A DNA stretch of 64,000 nucleotides from Liolophura sinensis (taxonomy: Eukaryota; Mollusca; Polyplacophora; Chitonida; Chitonidae): positions 78,965,084 through 79,029,083 of the forward strand of contig NC_088300.1 in the NCBI RefSeq assembly GCF_032854445.1, read 5' to 3'. Made by a program: the position numbers and the translations under genes. Positions 12,915-24,775 of this stretch are shown piece after piece. The notes beneath the pieces are model-generated. The model had not been told where the DNA came from. It did not search any database and worked only from the letters and a program-made list of their open reading frames with translations. Position 1 is the first letter of the stretch, and each line of letters begins with the position of its first letter.

Positions 12915-13160
12915 TGGCCCCTGTTCCACAAAGCAGTCGTAAACTAGGTTGATTGTAACTACCATGACAACTCATGTTAACGAGATAGGTAGCTATGGTA
13001 GTTACAATCAGCTTAGCCTACGTTTGCTTTGGGCCCTGTTCCACAAAGCAGCCTTATTCTAAGCTGATTATAACTACCATGACAACCCATGTAAAAGAGA
13101 TGGGCAGCCATGTTAGTTACAATAACCTTCGCCTACGATTGCTTTGTGGGACAGGGTCGA
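12915..13160. repeat. Two tandem copies of a palindromic 'ggccctgttccacaaagc' repeat
   Basis: Each copy of about 120 bases starts with gcccctgttccacaaagcag and ends with the complement (gctttgtgggacagggtc), with complementary arms around ttgattgtaactaccatgac and gtagttacaatcagc. Copies are 12915-13035 and 13033-13160, overlapping in the shared gggccc. A degenerate third copy is at 40765-40885. The foldback structure and lack of coding fit a MITE. Confidence 0.8.
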
Positions 13161-13603
13161 GATCAATCATTGCTTTCAGTTGAAAATACACACTGTCTTA
13201 CATTTTCGGACTGGAAGATTGTATCGTGAAAGGTCTTTAAATTTAGACGTAGAGCTTCACTAGTTGTGCAGTAAATTTTGTAGTCTAAAATTTGACTACC
13301 TTTAGCATATTGATATCTTACCCGGTCGAGTGCCAGGGTTTCTTACGCTGTTCTCAACTGCAGACCAGAAAGCCTTAGCATCAACCGTGTCAGAAACTTC
13401 ACCAGACGGAATGGACAAATCAGACACGGAAAGATAACAAAGTGACGTCGTTATTGACTTATAGTTGAGTGTGTAGCATTTTCATGTGACCACAAAACCA
13501 TAACAGATGTATATCACTGAATAACTTGTACTTCATTTGCGTGTTGGTACATATATACATCTACCTCCACCTTCATGACATGTAAAGTATCTGCCCTTAC
13601 CTA

Positions 13604-14254
13604 TGGCAAGCCATTTCGGCCTAATTCAGATATCTTGAATTTATTTCAAGATATCTTGAATTAATTTTCAGATATCTGCAATTCATTTCTAGATTTCTTA
13701 AATAGCAGCCTTGTGTTAATATATAGATCATGTATTTCACATATCTGAAAATCCTTTCCAGACATCAAAAATTCTTTTGAACATATCTCGGAATAAAAAA
13801 CAAGGATGCACATAACCGTAAAAGAGCCACAGAAATTGCGCCAAAATGTACAAAATGCAATAACTCCTCCCTGAGCGGAAACAGAATTAGTACAGATCTG
13901 CTCATGCGCACTGCAAGCCATCATGGCTGATCGTGGTGATATAATTAAGGAGCATACATTTTGTTCACATAAATAACCAGACAAATGTAGGGCACCTATC
14001 ACAAAGAGACTTCCAGATATATCAAATTGACATCTATTTAATAGATCTTGAATTCATTTTGTTATATCTGAAATGCTTTTTGTGATATATGCAGCACGAA
14101 ATTTATTTTAGATATCTTAAAATGAATTTCAGATGTCTGAAAATGATTTCCAGATATGTCCAAATGAACTCAAGATATCTGAAATGAATTCAAGACATCT
14201 TGACTGAATTCAAAATGTCTTAAATAAATGCTCTAAGGCCGGAACGGCTTGCCA
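13604..14254. mobile_element. 651-bp foldback MITE with TA flanks
   Basis: Ends are tggcaagccatttcggcct and, inverted, aggccggaacggcttgcca, with TA on both outer sides (13602-13603 and 14255-14256). The interior is full of palindromes of the type tcaagatatcttgaatt and cagatatctgaaatgaattc. No transposase is present. TA duplication suggests mobilisation by a Tc1/mariner-type enzyme (inference). It lies in an intron of the pseudogene. Confidence 0.8.
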
Positions 14255-17200
14255 TAATAAGTAACAGTAAGATATGTCGGAAATTTTGACTTTATACTTC
14301 CAGGATAAATAATTATTTAACACCATCAGAGTTTTAGAATTTATCAACAATCCAAATATGACCTAGTCCGATGGCTTAGGAAACCACTTTCAATTTTATG
14401 CTTTTGGCATGAAAGTTGACATGTATGGGCAGGTAATCGAATATGTATTTATGGTTTTGCTGTTGGGGTGTTAATGTTAATATTGCTGGATATCTAGAGT
14501 GCTTTTTAACCACGTTTATACATGTCATTGTGTAACATTAAATCTAATCTTCTGATTCAGAATATTCAGAAATGTATATCATCCAATTACATGTCTTGTC
14601 ATATACGCTGCATGCCCACCTACCTGAATGGCGGAACGCTACTTTGCGACAGGTGTCGAAGATAAGTATGGAAGGGTGATACCCACAAAGGACACAATGG
14701 AAACTGTAATCGTGGTCAGTACATGCCTCGAAATGTAGGTATGCTTGATGTAAAGTGTAGGTATCAACATTCTCTCCGATCATTTCTTGAAGCATGGCAA
14801 CAGACCGCCCTGTTGCAACGTGGTTCTGAAAACAATTAAACGTCAAAATTTTATCTTCAATATTGATAACTGAAGTTTTAGTAAGTATATAATGACTTGA
14901 GATAACATTAAACTGGAAGATTTGTTGATGTTAAATTTTCTGTTAAAATCTACATGCTGCATGCTCAATAGAGTAAATAAATAAAATAGAATAAATCTGA
15001 CATTTTATCATTAATAAACATAAAACACTTCAGAGTACCTGTAGTCCAGCTCTGATGAAAAGACATACATCAAGCCCAAGGAAAATGACATCATTGAAGT
15101 TATGAATGCCTTCGTTCCATTCTTTATGTTGATACAACAATTGGCATGGTTTGCATACCTTGTTGTATACGGTTATATCTGAAAGAGATGGCGTTTGATA
15201 ATTCTAAAATTTTATACTTAATTATATTAACTATTATTAATTATATAACGGCGAACCATTAAGATATCCAGACATGGTCTAATTTCAGATAAATGTAACC
15301 AAATAGAAAATCAAGGAACTATGAGAACTGCCATGCTAAACCATTCCATGCTGAATCATTAATACACTACATCATATTTACGTATATCACTCTCTCCAAA
15401 AGCTTTTGTGTTTTTTTATGAGAACATTTCCACCGTTGGTGTATATTTGACGAAATATCCACATAATCTTTTCAATTATCGGACAGCTTTGCTCGCGATG
15501 CCGTGAGCGTATGATACATAGGATCAGACATAAAGGCTTAATATAATTATTTAACAGTGAATATATTACAATGTCATGTTTAATATTAAGCCAAGCTGGT
15601 TTTTTCATTGTTCAGTTCTCCTTAGTGTCCTGAATTTGGACCTAGCTTGTGCCAGGATACCGTATGACAAGAATATTGTCGATATATCATGCCCATAACC
15701 ATTCATTCCTTCAGTTGTTCTGAGCACAGTGACCTAAAGTTCTTGATAGTTGGAGACCTTACCTTTTACCACTAGTTGTAAATGTATTATTTTCGACTTG
15801 CTGGAAACAAGACGAACATCGAGTGGTCCTTGGCATAGAACACATGATGTTTCTCTTGGAGTAATTTCGAGGATACCGTCTCTTTTGTGATTTTGATAAT
15901 TTGCCGGACCTCCAGAGGGATGTCCTTTGGAATACTCCTTGGTAATGATCGGAAATGTTGGCTGTTATTTCTCAGTGGAACTGGCCTCTGGCTCCCGTTT
16001 ACCCGTTCATTGTCAGATTCTTGTTGGTCAATTTCTTGATAAGATAATGACTCCACGTCATCTGACGATATCAACTCTGGTAGCTCTTGTTTTAAATACC
16101 ATTTGCAGATGAGTTTATGGAGGCATGTGCGAATGCTTTTTGTGCACCTGCATATTGTGGTGTTTCTTTGTTTATTGTACGTTACTATAGTCCGTTGTAG
16201 TCTGCACCAGAACCTTTTTTCCCCGTGTACACAGACAGATGAATACGTCTAGGATACTAGGTCGACTGATGAGGTGGAATGAGTACTACAAATGGGCGTC
16301 CTGAGCTTTCAGCTGTTTCTTGGCACTGCTTTAGTTCATTGTATCTACTTTCGGTGATGAAATTTTCACTCCGCATGCATTCAAGCGTGTCTTGTCTAAG
16401 AATCGTTTCTCTTCCAGGAATGGCATAAGGAACAGAACGAACGTGATCACACTCAAAGGAACTGTTCCCACCTCTTCTTGCCGCCGATTTCAACTCAATA
16501 CATGAGTTGTTTTCACAAATGCTGATCGGAGCATTTGTGAGCGTATTTTTCTGCAGATGTATCGGGATTTGAGGACCACTTCTTGATTTGGACGAACAAT
16601 ACACTCCTTTGGCTGGATCGATTACAACAGTATGGTGATGATTGTAGACATTAACATCATGTGGTAGAGACTGGCGAGATTTCAAGTGCGATTCCATCCA
16701 TTTCACTGTTATAATTTTACCACATAGTGTACAACTTGCTCGAAGGGATGACGTCTTTGTTGAAATCTGGGAATCCAATGATCTAGAACAAGTCGTCTTC
16801 AGATTAATACTCTGGGTGGCATAGCAATGGTCTTTGTCACTTGTCACCGCGTCACTTTCCTGTGCCTCTACTGCGTTATTCTGATGGTTTTCTGATCTGT
16901 GTTTTGCACGTGACGATTAAGAATTTTTCGCTGTACGGGTAGAGGGGATTAATTTGGATGCAACAGGCGTGTTAAGACTATTAACACATGTTTGAACGTG
17001 GTTCAAAGTTCTCTTTGCGAATAATTATCCTTGAACATGACTTGCACTGGAAATGCCGTGAAGAACTGTGTTCAGTTAGATGGCAAAGAACGACACTTTT
17101 ACCTACAAAAATAAACACGTCTTTTGAACATTGTGATAATTTAGTTATTTATTTCAATGGTCTTTTACGCCTCAAAAACAGCTCAATTTACAGCCCATGT

Positions 17201-18500
17201 GATGGCGGTCAGTTTTATGGACTTATGTGCATGGACTGTAATATATAGCGCAGACTTAAAGCCTAATTAGATTGCTCGCACAGTGAAGCCTTTGGAAAGA
17301 AGTTTAAACCCGTGCAGAGCTGATCCGATTTTTTGTGTGAATATATACAGTGTAATTTGACAAATAGATTATGAATCTGGCTTTGCTTTTGTTCTAGCTT
17401 TGTTCTAGCTTAAAAAGTTTGACCACAATTTACCTACTGTTCATGCATTAGGTATAAAGAGCTAACCACGAATGTGGCTCTGTTTTGGTTCTAAAGAAGT
17501 TTTCGCTTTTAGGCACACTTTATTCTGATTTTTGAGACACGATGCGAAAAGCAGTAATGGTGCAATGTTGAAAGTTGGTCAGCAGGACAAATTGTGCTCT
17601 TCTCTCGTATCAAATTATTTCAGATGAATAGTTTTCCAGTGATTGGCATTAAAATTTTTGCCACCGTTCATGCATTATTTAAGAAAAACATCTGTTGGCT
17701 TTCAAGTTACGGCTAGCGCAGCGGGAGCGTTCTTTACATTGTGTGGTATTAAAACATACACGCCAAATGACTAATCTGTTGGTCTAATAGAAAGAATATG
17801 TACACAAACACAACACAACTACTATTTACATGAAGCCATTGAGTAGAAGTTCAATTGCAGGTATAGATGATCTGATGATGATTTTTTTCCCTTGCAAATT
17901 AGACACTTGCATTTGTCCGACCGGAAGTTGATGGCATCTTTTTGTTTTACATCCATCGCCGGGGCCAATCACGAAAAGAAGATCTGTAAGTTTAGATTTG
18001 CTTTGATACCTATTTTACTCTGCCTCATCACTGGAAGAATATTTTAAATTGGCGTCACCTACAGAGCCGATAAATCTGCATATACGTCTGGATGACCACT
18101 AGGAGTATACATTTCGAAAAAAGATGTAGAAAAATAATTTAAGAACATATCATCTCATTGACAGGGAATGTATCTATTTTTTTTTAACATGAAAAGTTAA
18201 TCAAAAAGCTCGCCTATCATATAAAGCCGTAGACGATAACTATATATGTACACAGTATTTTAGATGAAAACGTATTGATGCTTAATTTTACGTATCGTTT
18301 TGTCCCTCAACGCGTGCTTTCCACTGTACAGCTCTCAAATGGTTCTCTACTTTCTTCTTCCTTGTTGGCTTGAACTTTGACGGTGGACATAACGGACAAT
18401 GGAATGAAATATAGTCTCCTTTACAACAATCCTTGCAACTTTTTACACAACTTAACAATTCATCCACAGATTGAATCACGACAGGTTGGTGTGCTGTCAT

Positions 18501-20769
18501 TGTTACATTGCAGCGTCCAGAAATAAACTCGTCGGAAAAGTGGAAAGCTTTTATAAAAGCTATGTACTACATTAGCCAAACTGCAAAGCTAACAAGTCAC
18601 CCTGAGATAGTATTACTTCAGCAGACATGCGATGGGAAACTGTGTTTACAAACACACCGCCACCTCAGCTTTCCACGGTCCAGACACACGAAAGTTACCC
18701 ATAAATTTGTTTTGTTTAGACATTGTGGCAAGTGATGCACGGAGGTATAAAAGCGTAGAAAGAGCAGGCCTATACACTGAATGTTCTTAGAAACTCCACG
18801 CTTTTAACTTTAACTGGAAATGTTTTATCCTATAATCGAATTAGAAAATCATTTATACCTCTATCAACATCGAGTTATTCCAAATATTGTATTTCTCTGG
18901 CGTCCGAAAAACATAAACAAACTCGTACATGATAGAACTCGTTAATTTTTCCGGAAATAACTCTCCACCGTCGAATTCCAAGTAAACTGGGATAAGGAGA
19001 CATCAAGATCATTCATGTGAGACAACATGTCCATATGAACAAAATAAAATAGTCGTACTTAATTTCTAAGATAAAGATATTGGTCCGAAGTACATTTTAA
19101 ATTCTTCAACCATAACAAAAGTTATCACGACACTGCAGATATGACTTTCAAGCACTATAGTCGGCCCAATGTGCTAGGTAGTACAAATGAAATGGTATTT
19201 GCTTGACATACTTCCTTTTCAGCCATTTCATGAGGATTTCATTCATTGTATGAATAAAATCAAAGCGCTCTTCAAAAAGCCCGACCCCAAATTCATATTG
19301 TATTATACATGGATCTTCCGCTGCTTGGTTGTCGGGCAGGGAAAGGCAAATTTTAATGCGAATTGAGTTAAATAATTACATTGACGGTATATTTACATAC
19401 ACCTGTATTGTTGCATTCTTTTGCCTGTACACATATTTGTTAAGAAATATTTTGTGATGTGTGGATTTTTATGATTCTGATCATTTTATTTTTTAAAACT
19501 TAATAATAGTAGTAATAAATGCATCTTGCTTAGGTCAAAGAAAACAATTCTGGGTATGAGAAAGTTATAGCTGACAGATTTCCTTGACAAGGAGATAAGT
19601 CTGAATTCCTTTATAAGTCTGAGGACTATATTGTCTTTCTAAAAATTCCACCGTGGTTTGCTGGGCTAGGATGTTATATACATTAGGTTGTGAATAAACA
19701 GACCATGTGTCCTAAAGAGAATATGGCGTTAAACAATAATCAAATAAATAAATACATAAATAAAGCAAGTAACTTTATGGTAGCGCCACATATGAAAACC
19801 CTATACGATGGAGACGCCTAACGTAGTTTCAAGTTAAATGTTTTCACTTAGAGAATTCCGGAGCAATAAAGCGGGCGATCACTTGTCCACCAGTGAAATC
19901 TGATATATGTGGATGTAAGCTTCTGCGGTATAACAAAATAAACTGGGTCATGCATGAAAGTCAGAGGTCAGACACAGAATTTAGACGCTTGAACCTTTCT
20001 CTGCCATAAGAGGAAATAATGTGTGGGGTGTGTTAAGAAGCAAACTCTGAAAAACTTACTTGATATCTTTGGCAAAATAAGCTTTCTTAAATATTCAATG
20101 TTTTTCGCACTTTACAAATTATGGTCTCAAGCTACATATGTGTATTTTTGGGGTTATAAATAAGGCTATACAACAGCAGCAAAGACCTTGTTTGTCCTTA
20201 TCAAGGAACTGAGCGTAACAATTCGCCAGGCTTTATCTCTGCAAGTTTTTACATACTAATTAAATGGCCATTGAACGTTAATTGACAACAAGAGCGCTGT
20301 GAACAGCTATGCACAGGCAGAGATCAAAAGGGATTACAACATTAAGCGTCAGAAGTTTACTGTACACAGAATAAAGCAATAATAATAATCATGTACATAA
20401 AACATATAACATTTCTAAGTAACAATAAACAACCTATAATTAATTACCACACAAGTGTGATCAGGCTGGCGAAGAGCTATTATATAACTTATAGGGCTTC
20501 CATTCAAATCGGGTTAATACTTAGTTTTAAAAAAGTTTCCTAAACATGTAACAAACCCTGGTATCCATCACCTTACATACATACTTATACATTATATGTT
20601 ATATATATTTCTCAGAAATAAACAAGGCAACAGTCCTCCGCATATAGATTTTAGCTGTACCAAAACGACATATAACTTATCTATTGTCCTCATAAGTGTG
20701 TGTCAATCAATCAGTTAAATCTTTATTAGAAGTTAATTTGGTAATCATCAATGTTGTACTGCATACCTG
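18501..20769. other. Region between pseudogene and array B, no gene seen
   Basis: AT-rich sequence. At 19715-19765 is a tail-like end (aatatggcgttaaacaataatcaaataaataaatacataaataaa region) typical of a SINE 3' terminus. No coding homology was recognised. Confidence 0.5.
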
Positions 20770-22750
20770 ATGGATGGAAAACTTTATACCTATAAAGGTT
20801 GAACTTTATACCTATAGGAAGGTAAATCAGCCACCGTCCTTCTCATGGATGTTGTACTCTATAGCTATAGGAAGGTAAACTGGTCACCGTCCTCCTCGTG
20901 GATGTTGAATTTTATACATGTAGAAAGGTTAATTAGCCACTCTCCTTCTCTTGGATGTTGTACTTTATAACTATAGGAAGATACATTTTCCACCGTCCTC
21001 CTCGTGGATGTGGTACCTTATACGTATGGGAAAGCAACTTAACCACCGTCTTCCTCATGGATGTTGTACTTTATACCAGTAGGAATGTAAATTAGCCACC
21101 GTTCTCCTCATGGATGTTGTACCTCATGCTTACATGGAGGTAAGTTAGCCACCGTCCTCATCGTGGATGTTGTACCTTATCCCTACATGGAGGTAAATTA
21201 GCCACCGTCCTCCTCGTGGATGTTGTACTTTATACCAGTAGGAAGGTAAATTAGGCACCGTCCTCCTCGTGGATGTTGTACCTGACACCTCCAGAAAGGT
21301 AAACTAGCCACCGTCCTCCTCGTGGATGTTGAACTTTATACCTATAGAAAGGTAAACTAGTCCCCGTCCTCCTCGTGGATGTTGAATTTTATACATGTAG
21401 GAAGGTAAATTAGCCACCGTCCTCCTCGTGGATGTTGTACTTTATACCAGTAGGAAGGTAAACTAGCCACCGTCCTCCTCGTGGATGTTGTACCTTATAC
21501 CTACATGGAGGTAAATTAGCCACCGTCCTCCTTATGGATGTTGTACTTTATACCAGTAGGAAGGTAAATTAGGCACCGTCCTCCTCGTGGATGTTGTACC
21601 TGACACCTCCAGAAAGGTAAACTAGCCACCGTCCTCCTCGTGGATGTTGTACTTTATACCAGTAGGAAGGTAAACTAGTCACCGTCCTCCTCGTGGATGT
21701 TGAACTTTATACCTATAGAAAGGTAAACTAGTCACCGTCCTCCTCGTGGATGTTGTATATAGGAAGGTAAATAAGCCACTGTCCTTTTGTTTTCTTGAAT
21801 TTTATACATGTAGGAAGGTAAATTAGCCACCGTCCTCCTCGTGGATGTTGAATTTTATACCAGTAGGAAGGTAAATTAGCCACCGTCCTCCTTATGGATG
21901 TTGTACTTTATACCAGTAGGAAGGTAAATTAGGCACCGTCCTCCTCGTGGATGTTGTACCTGACACCTCCAGAAAGGTAAACTAGCCATCGTCCTCCTCG
22001 TGGATGTTGTACTTTATACCAGTAGGAAGGTAAACTAGTCACCGACCTCCTCGTGGATGTTGAACTTTATACCTATAGAAAGGTAAACTAGTCACCGTCC
22101 TCCTCGTGGATGTTGTACTCTATACTTATAGGAAGGTAAACTGGTCACCGTCCTCCTCGTGGATGTTGAATTTTATACATGTAGGAAGGTAAATTAGCCA
22201 CCGTCCTCCTCATGGATGTTGTACTTTATACCTACATGAAGGTAAATTAGCCACCGTCCTCCTCGTGGATGTTGTACTTTATGGCTATATGAAGGTAAAT
22301 TAGCCACCGTCCTCCTCGTGGATGTTGTACCTCATGCTTACATGGAGGTAAGTTAGCCACCGTCCTTCTCGTGGATGTTGTACCTTATACCTATATGGAG
22401 GTAAATTGGCCACCGTCCTCCTCTTGGATGTTGAATTTTATACCAGTAGGAAGGTAAATTAGGCACCGTTCTCCTCGTGGATGTTGTACTTTGTGGCTAT
22501 AGGAAGGTAAATTAGCCACCGTCCTCCTCGTGGATGTTGTACTTTATACCTATATGAGGGTAAATTAGCCACCGTCCTCCTCGTGGATGTTGTACCTTTT
22601 GCCTGGAGGAAGGTAAATTAGCCACTGTCCTTCTCGTCGATGTTGTATCTTATGCCAGTAGGAAGGTAAATTAGCCAGCGTCCTCCTCGTGGATGTTATA
22701 CTTTATACCTATGGGGAGGTGAACTAGGCAAGGTCCTCCTCGTGGATCTT
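20770..22750 (-). repeat. 53-bp minisatellite array B, about 37 units, inverted relative to array A
   Basis: Unit on the plus strand: gtggatgttgtactttatac, cagtaggaaggtaaattagc, caccgtcctcctc, which is the reverse complement of the array A unit, also 53 bases. Variant blocks recur (for example the 'acctgacacctccagaaagg' variant at about 21285, 21600 and 21960), indicating block duplication. There are no unique spacers. Confidence 0.97.
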
Positions 22751-22972
22751 TAATATTTTTTCTTCAAGTTAGTGATGGAGGACTATTAGGTTACTAATTA
22801 ACAATGACACATTAGAGAAGGTCTTCAGGGTTACAGTAATGTCTGTGTTTTCGGATAATAAGGGGTTTAAAGTGTTGAGAATTTATCTGCTCGGCTATAG
22901 GCCTATATAAATATACAGGCCTATAGTCTCGTACCTTGCCCAATTATTCGTAAACGAACAAGTTACTTGTTC

Positions 22973-23032
22973 CGTTCTGCTCATGGATGTCCGTTCTCCT
23001 CGTGGACGTTCTCCTCATGGATGGCGGCTGCC
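22973..23032 (-). repeat. Right outer inverted block of the candidate element
   Basis: Reverse complement begins ggcagccgccatccatgagg and carries three motif copies collinear with 6612-6679. It lies at the outer side of array B, toward NFYA. Confidence 0.7.
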
Positions 23033-24734
23033 CAGTGCTACTCGCAACAGCTCAACAGCTTACATTATACACAAGTTGTAAATGATGGAATTGCTACAAG
23101 AATTGAGTATAAAAGAACCAGAAATTGTCGACAAGAGATCTTCATGAATCATTTTTGCGTAAAATTGCAGAGACTAACAGGAACCGCCAAATTTTTTTGG
23201 CTGAAAAGATACTAGTCATCAGGAAGCGGAAACTAGACTATCGCGCAGCCGCTCGTGTCCAGTGCTGTCCGTTTAATGGGCTGGTTCTTTTGACTTTCTG
23301 ATATGAAAGGTCATACCTCATAAATAACGAGTGTTCTGTGCAAAATTTAGCAATATTTTGATATTTTTTCATGCAAACATAAATTGTGTGGCAACACAAA
23401 GCTACAAATGAAAGAAATGATAAACAGAATCTTTTACTTGTCTAAACAAACCAATAGACGGGTGTTCAAAAAGATAGCCCTAAAACGTAGGTCGTGACGT
23501 CATACCTTCTACTCTCCGCCATTTTATCGTCGATGGTTGGTCAAACGGCATCCAACCAAAATTTGTCCAGGTATTGTTGTCAGAATCTTTCTCATTTACT
23601 GTCGATCGCGGGGATACGAATACTATAACATGTGGTTTAATGGCTTGACATTAGTTTATCTTCACCGAATGGCTTTAGATTCTTGTGGAAGGAAAATAGT
23701 TTTTGATCACAGGTGACGACGATTTACGGAGAGGATTTTGCTCTCTCGGCAGACGAAACTTCCCAGTTTGTCTCGCTATCATCAGCTTTCAGTTTCGCTA
23801 GGTATAATTTTGCATTATCGAATTTTTTTTTCTCTTTTGTTTTTAAATCATTTTATGTGTGGGTGTAGTTTGTTACTGCCAGACATACTGTTGATACGTT
23901 TTCATTGAAATTTATCTAGGTAAGATTTCCACATGTTATTTTAATTTGCGCATTCAGCATTTATTATTAGGCCCCTACATGAATGTCAGAACTCTAAGAC
24001 ATCACACAGTGTCTTTGAACAAGACTGTGAGTATGATCACTGTCAGCAATTTTTTTGCATTGGTTTAAGTTACATTTGACTCAACGTTGAAACCTGCTTG
24101 GCAACAAACATGAATTAAGCAGCCATCTACCCTAGACATACATTATATTAATAATGCATAATATAATTGTATTTTAGTCTTAAACAAAAGCTATTTGCAA
24201 GTATTGAAGTTATATTGTGATGAGCCAAGGCCTCAGAATTGCCTAGTGGAAAGTGTGCATATTTGTTTGATTGTCATCGGCTCTTGTGGGTGTTATGGAT
24301 GTCAAATCATGTTCTTTCTCAGAATAATTCACACATCTGACCACGGATGCAATGGGATAAAATGGCTGAAAATAAATCGATATGAGGAAACTTATACATA
24401 TACTGATGTAACTAGAAGGAGGCTTGATAAGCCCATTTGGTGTTTCAGGGCTCTCGCAAGTTCATGCAGTTATCGGTGATACAGATGGGAGCAAACTAAA
24501 CTAGCAAACTAATGTAGATAAAAGACGTTATTTTATTATGGTAGCTAGTTAGAATACAAATCTGTCGATTCAACGACGCCATTGACACTTAAAGTAATTT
24601 CACGTCTTTCAGCTGTTTTAGTTTGGGAGAGCCCTCACCGGTCTTGCCAATATCTACGTGGAGGCCTGAGACCCCTGAAAGGCTGATTGGGCTTACTGTG
24701 TCTGACAAATGTTTAAGTTGAGTTTTATTTTACA
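23033..24734 (+). promoter_or_regulatory. NFYA 5' flank and probable non-coding first exon
   Basis: Upstream region of NFYA. A strong donor, ctag|gtaaga, has its GT at 23920 and could end a 5' untranslated exon that joins the acceptor ttttacag at about 24735. Inverted CCAAT-like words occur near 23536-23560 (ggttggtc, aaccaaaa). The start site is not defined by sequence alone. Confidence 0.45.
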
Positions 24735-24775
24735 GTATTGTGATATAGAGACCAGGAAGCCTGAGGACCTCCACA

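Larger units (their letters stand above)
11388..18500 (-). pseudogene. Decayed multi-exon transposase-like gene (HMG domain-containing protein 3-like family, from memory)
   Basis: Exons read on the minus strand: 18292-18500 (finger FHCPLCPPSKFKPTRKKKVE), about 16257-16847 (CTLCGK finger, then LPHDVNVYNHHHTVVIDPAK), 15763-16147 (CTKSIRTCLHK, SWIM-like), 15039-15178 (ITVYNKVCKPCQLLYQHKEW), 14624-14825 (FHCVLCGYHPSILIFDTCRK), 13322-13426, 12675-12862 and 11388-11952 (GGWAVGCCHHGVVHAIKSLL, later VEQLFSSLKRDIYYLNNMSP). Most junctions are GT-AG with matching phases. Damage: a frameshift near 15800, a CG in place of the AG acceptor at 13427-13428, a frameshift near 11631-11655, an in-frame TGA at 11550-11552, and an unexplained phase break between the last two exons. 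The family resembles large uncharacterised, transposon-like animal proteins; the name is recalled, not searched. It lies centrally between the inverted arrays. Confidence 0.7.
6612..23032. mobile_element. Candidate 16.4-kb foldback-type element with tandem-repeat inverted termini
   Basis: Seen: inverted outer blocks (6612-6679 and 22973-23032), inverted arrays of a common 53-bp unit (7040-9775 and 20770-22750), and between them a decayed transposase-like multi-exon gene (11388-18500, minus). Known: Foldback and Galileo elements have long inverted termini made of internal tandem repeats. Inferred: the whole is one large DNA transposon or its remains, inserted in the common upstream region of SNRPG and NFYA. 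The direct repeat gcaacagc(t)caacag occurs just outside both ends (6593-6606 and 23044-23058) and could be a target duplication, though it is long for one and not flush with the inverted blocks. Alternative: independent minisatellite expansion from two promoter-proximal seeds. Confidence 0.45.
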
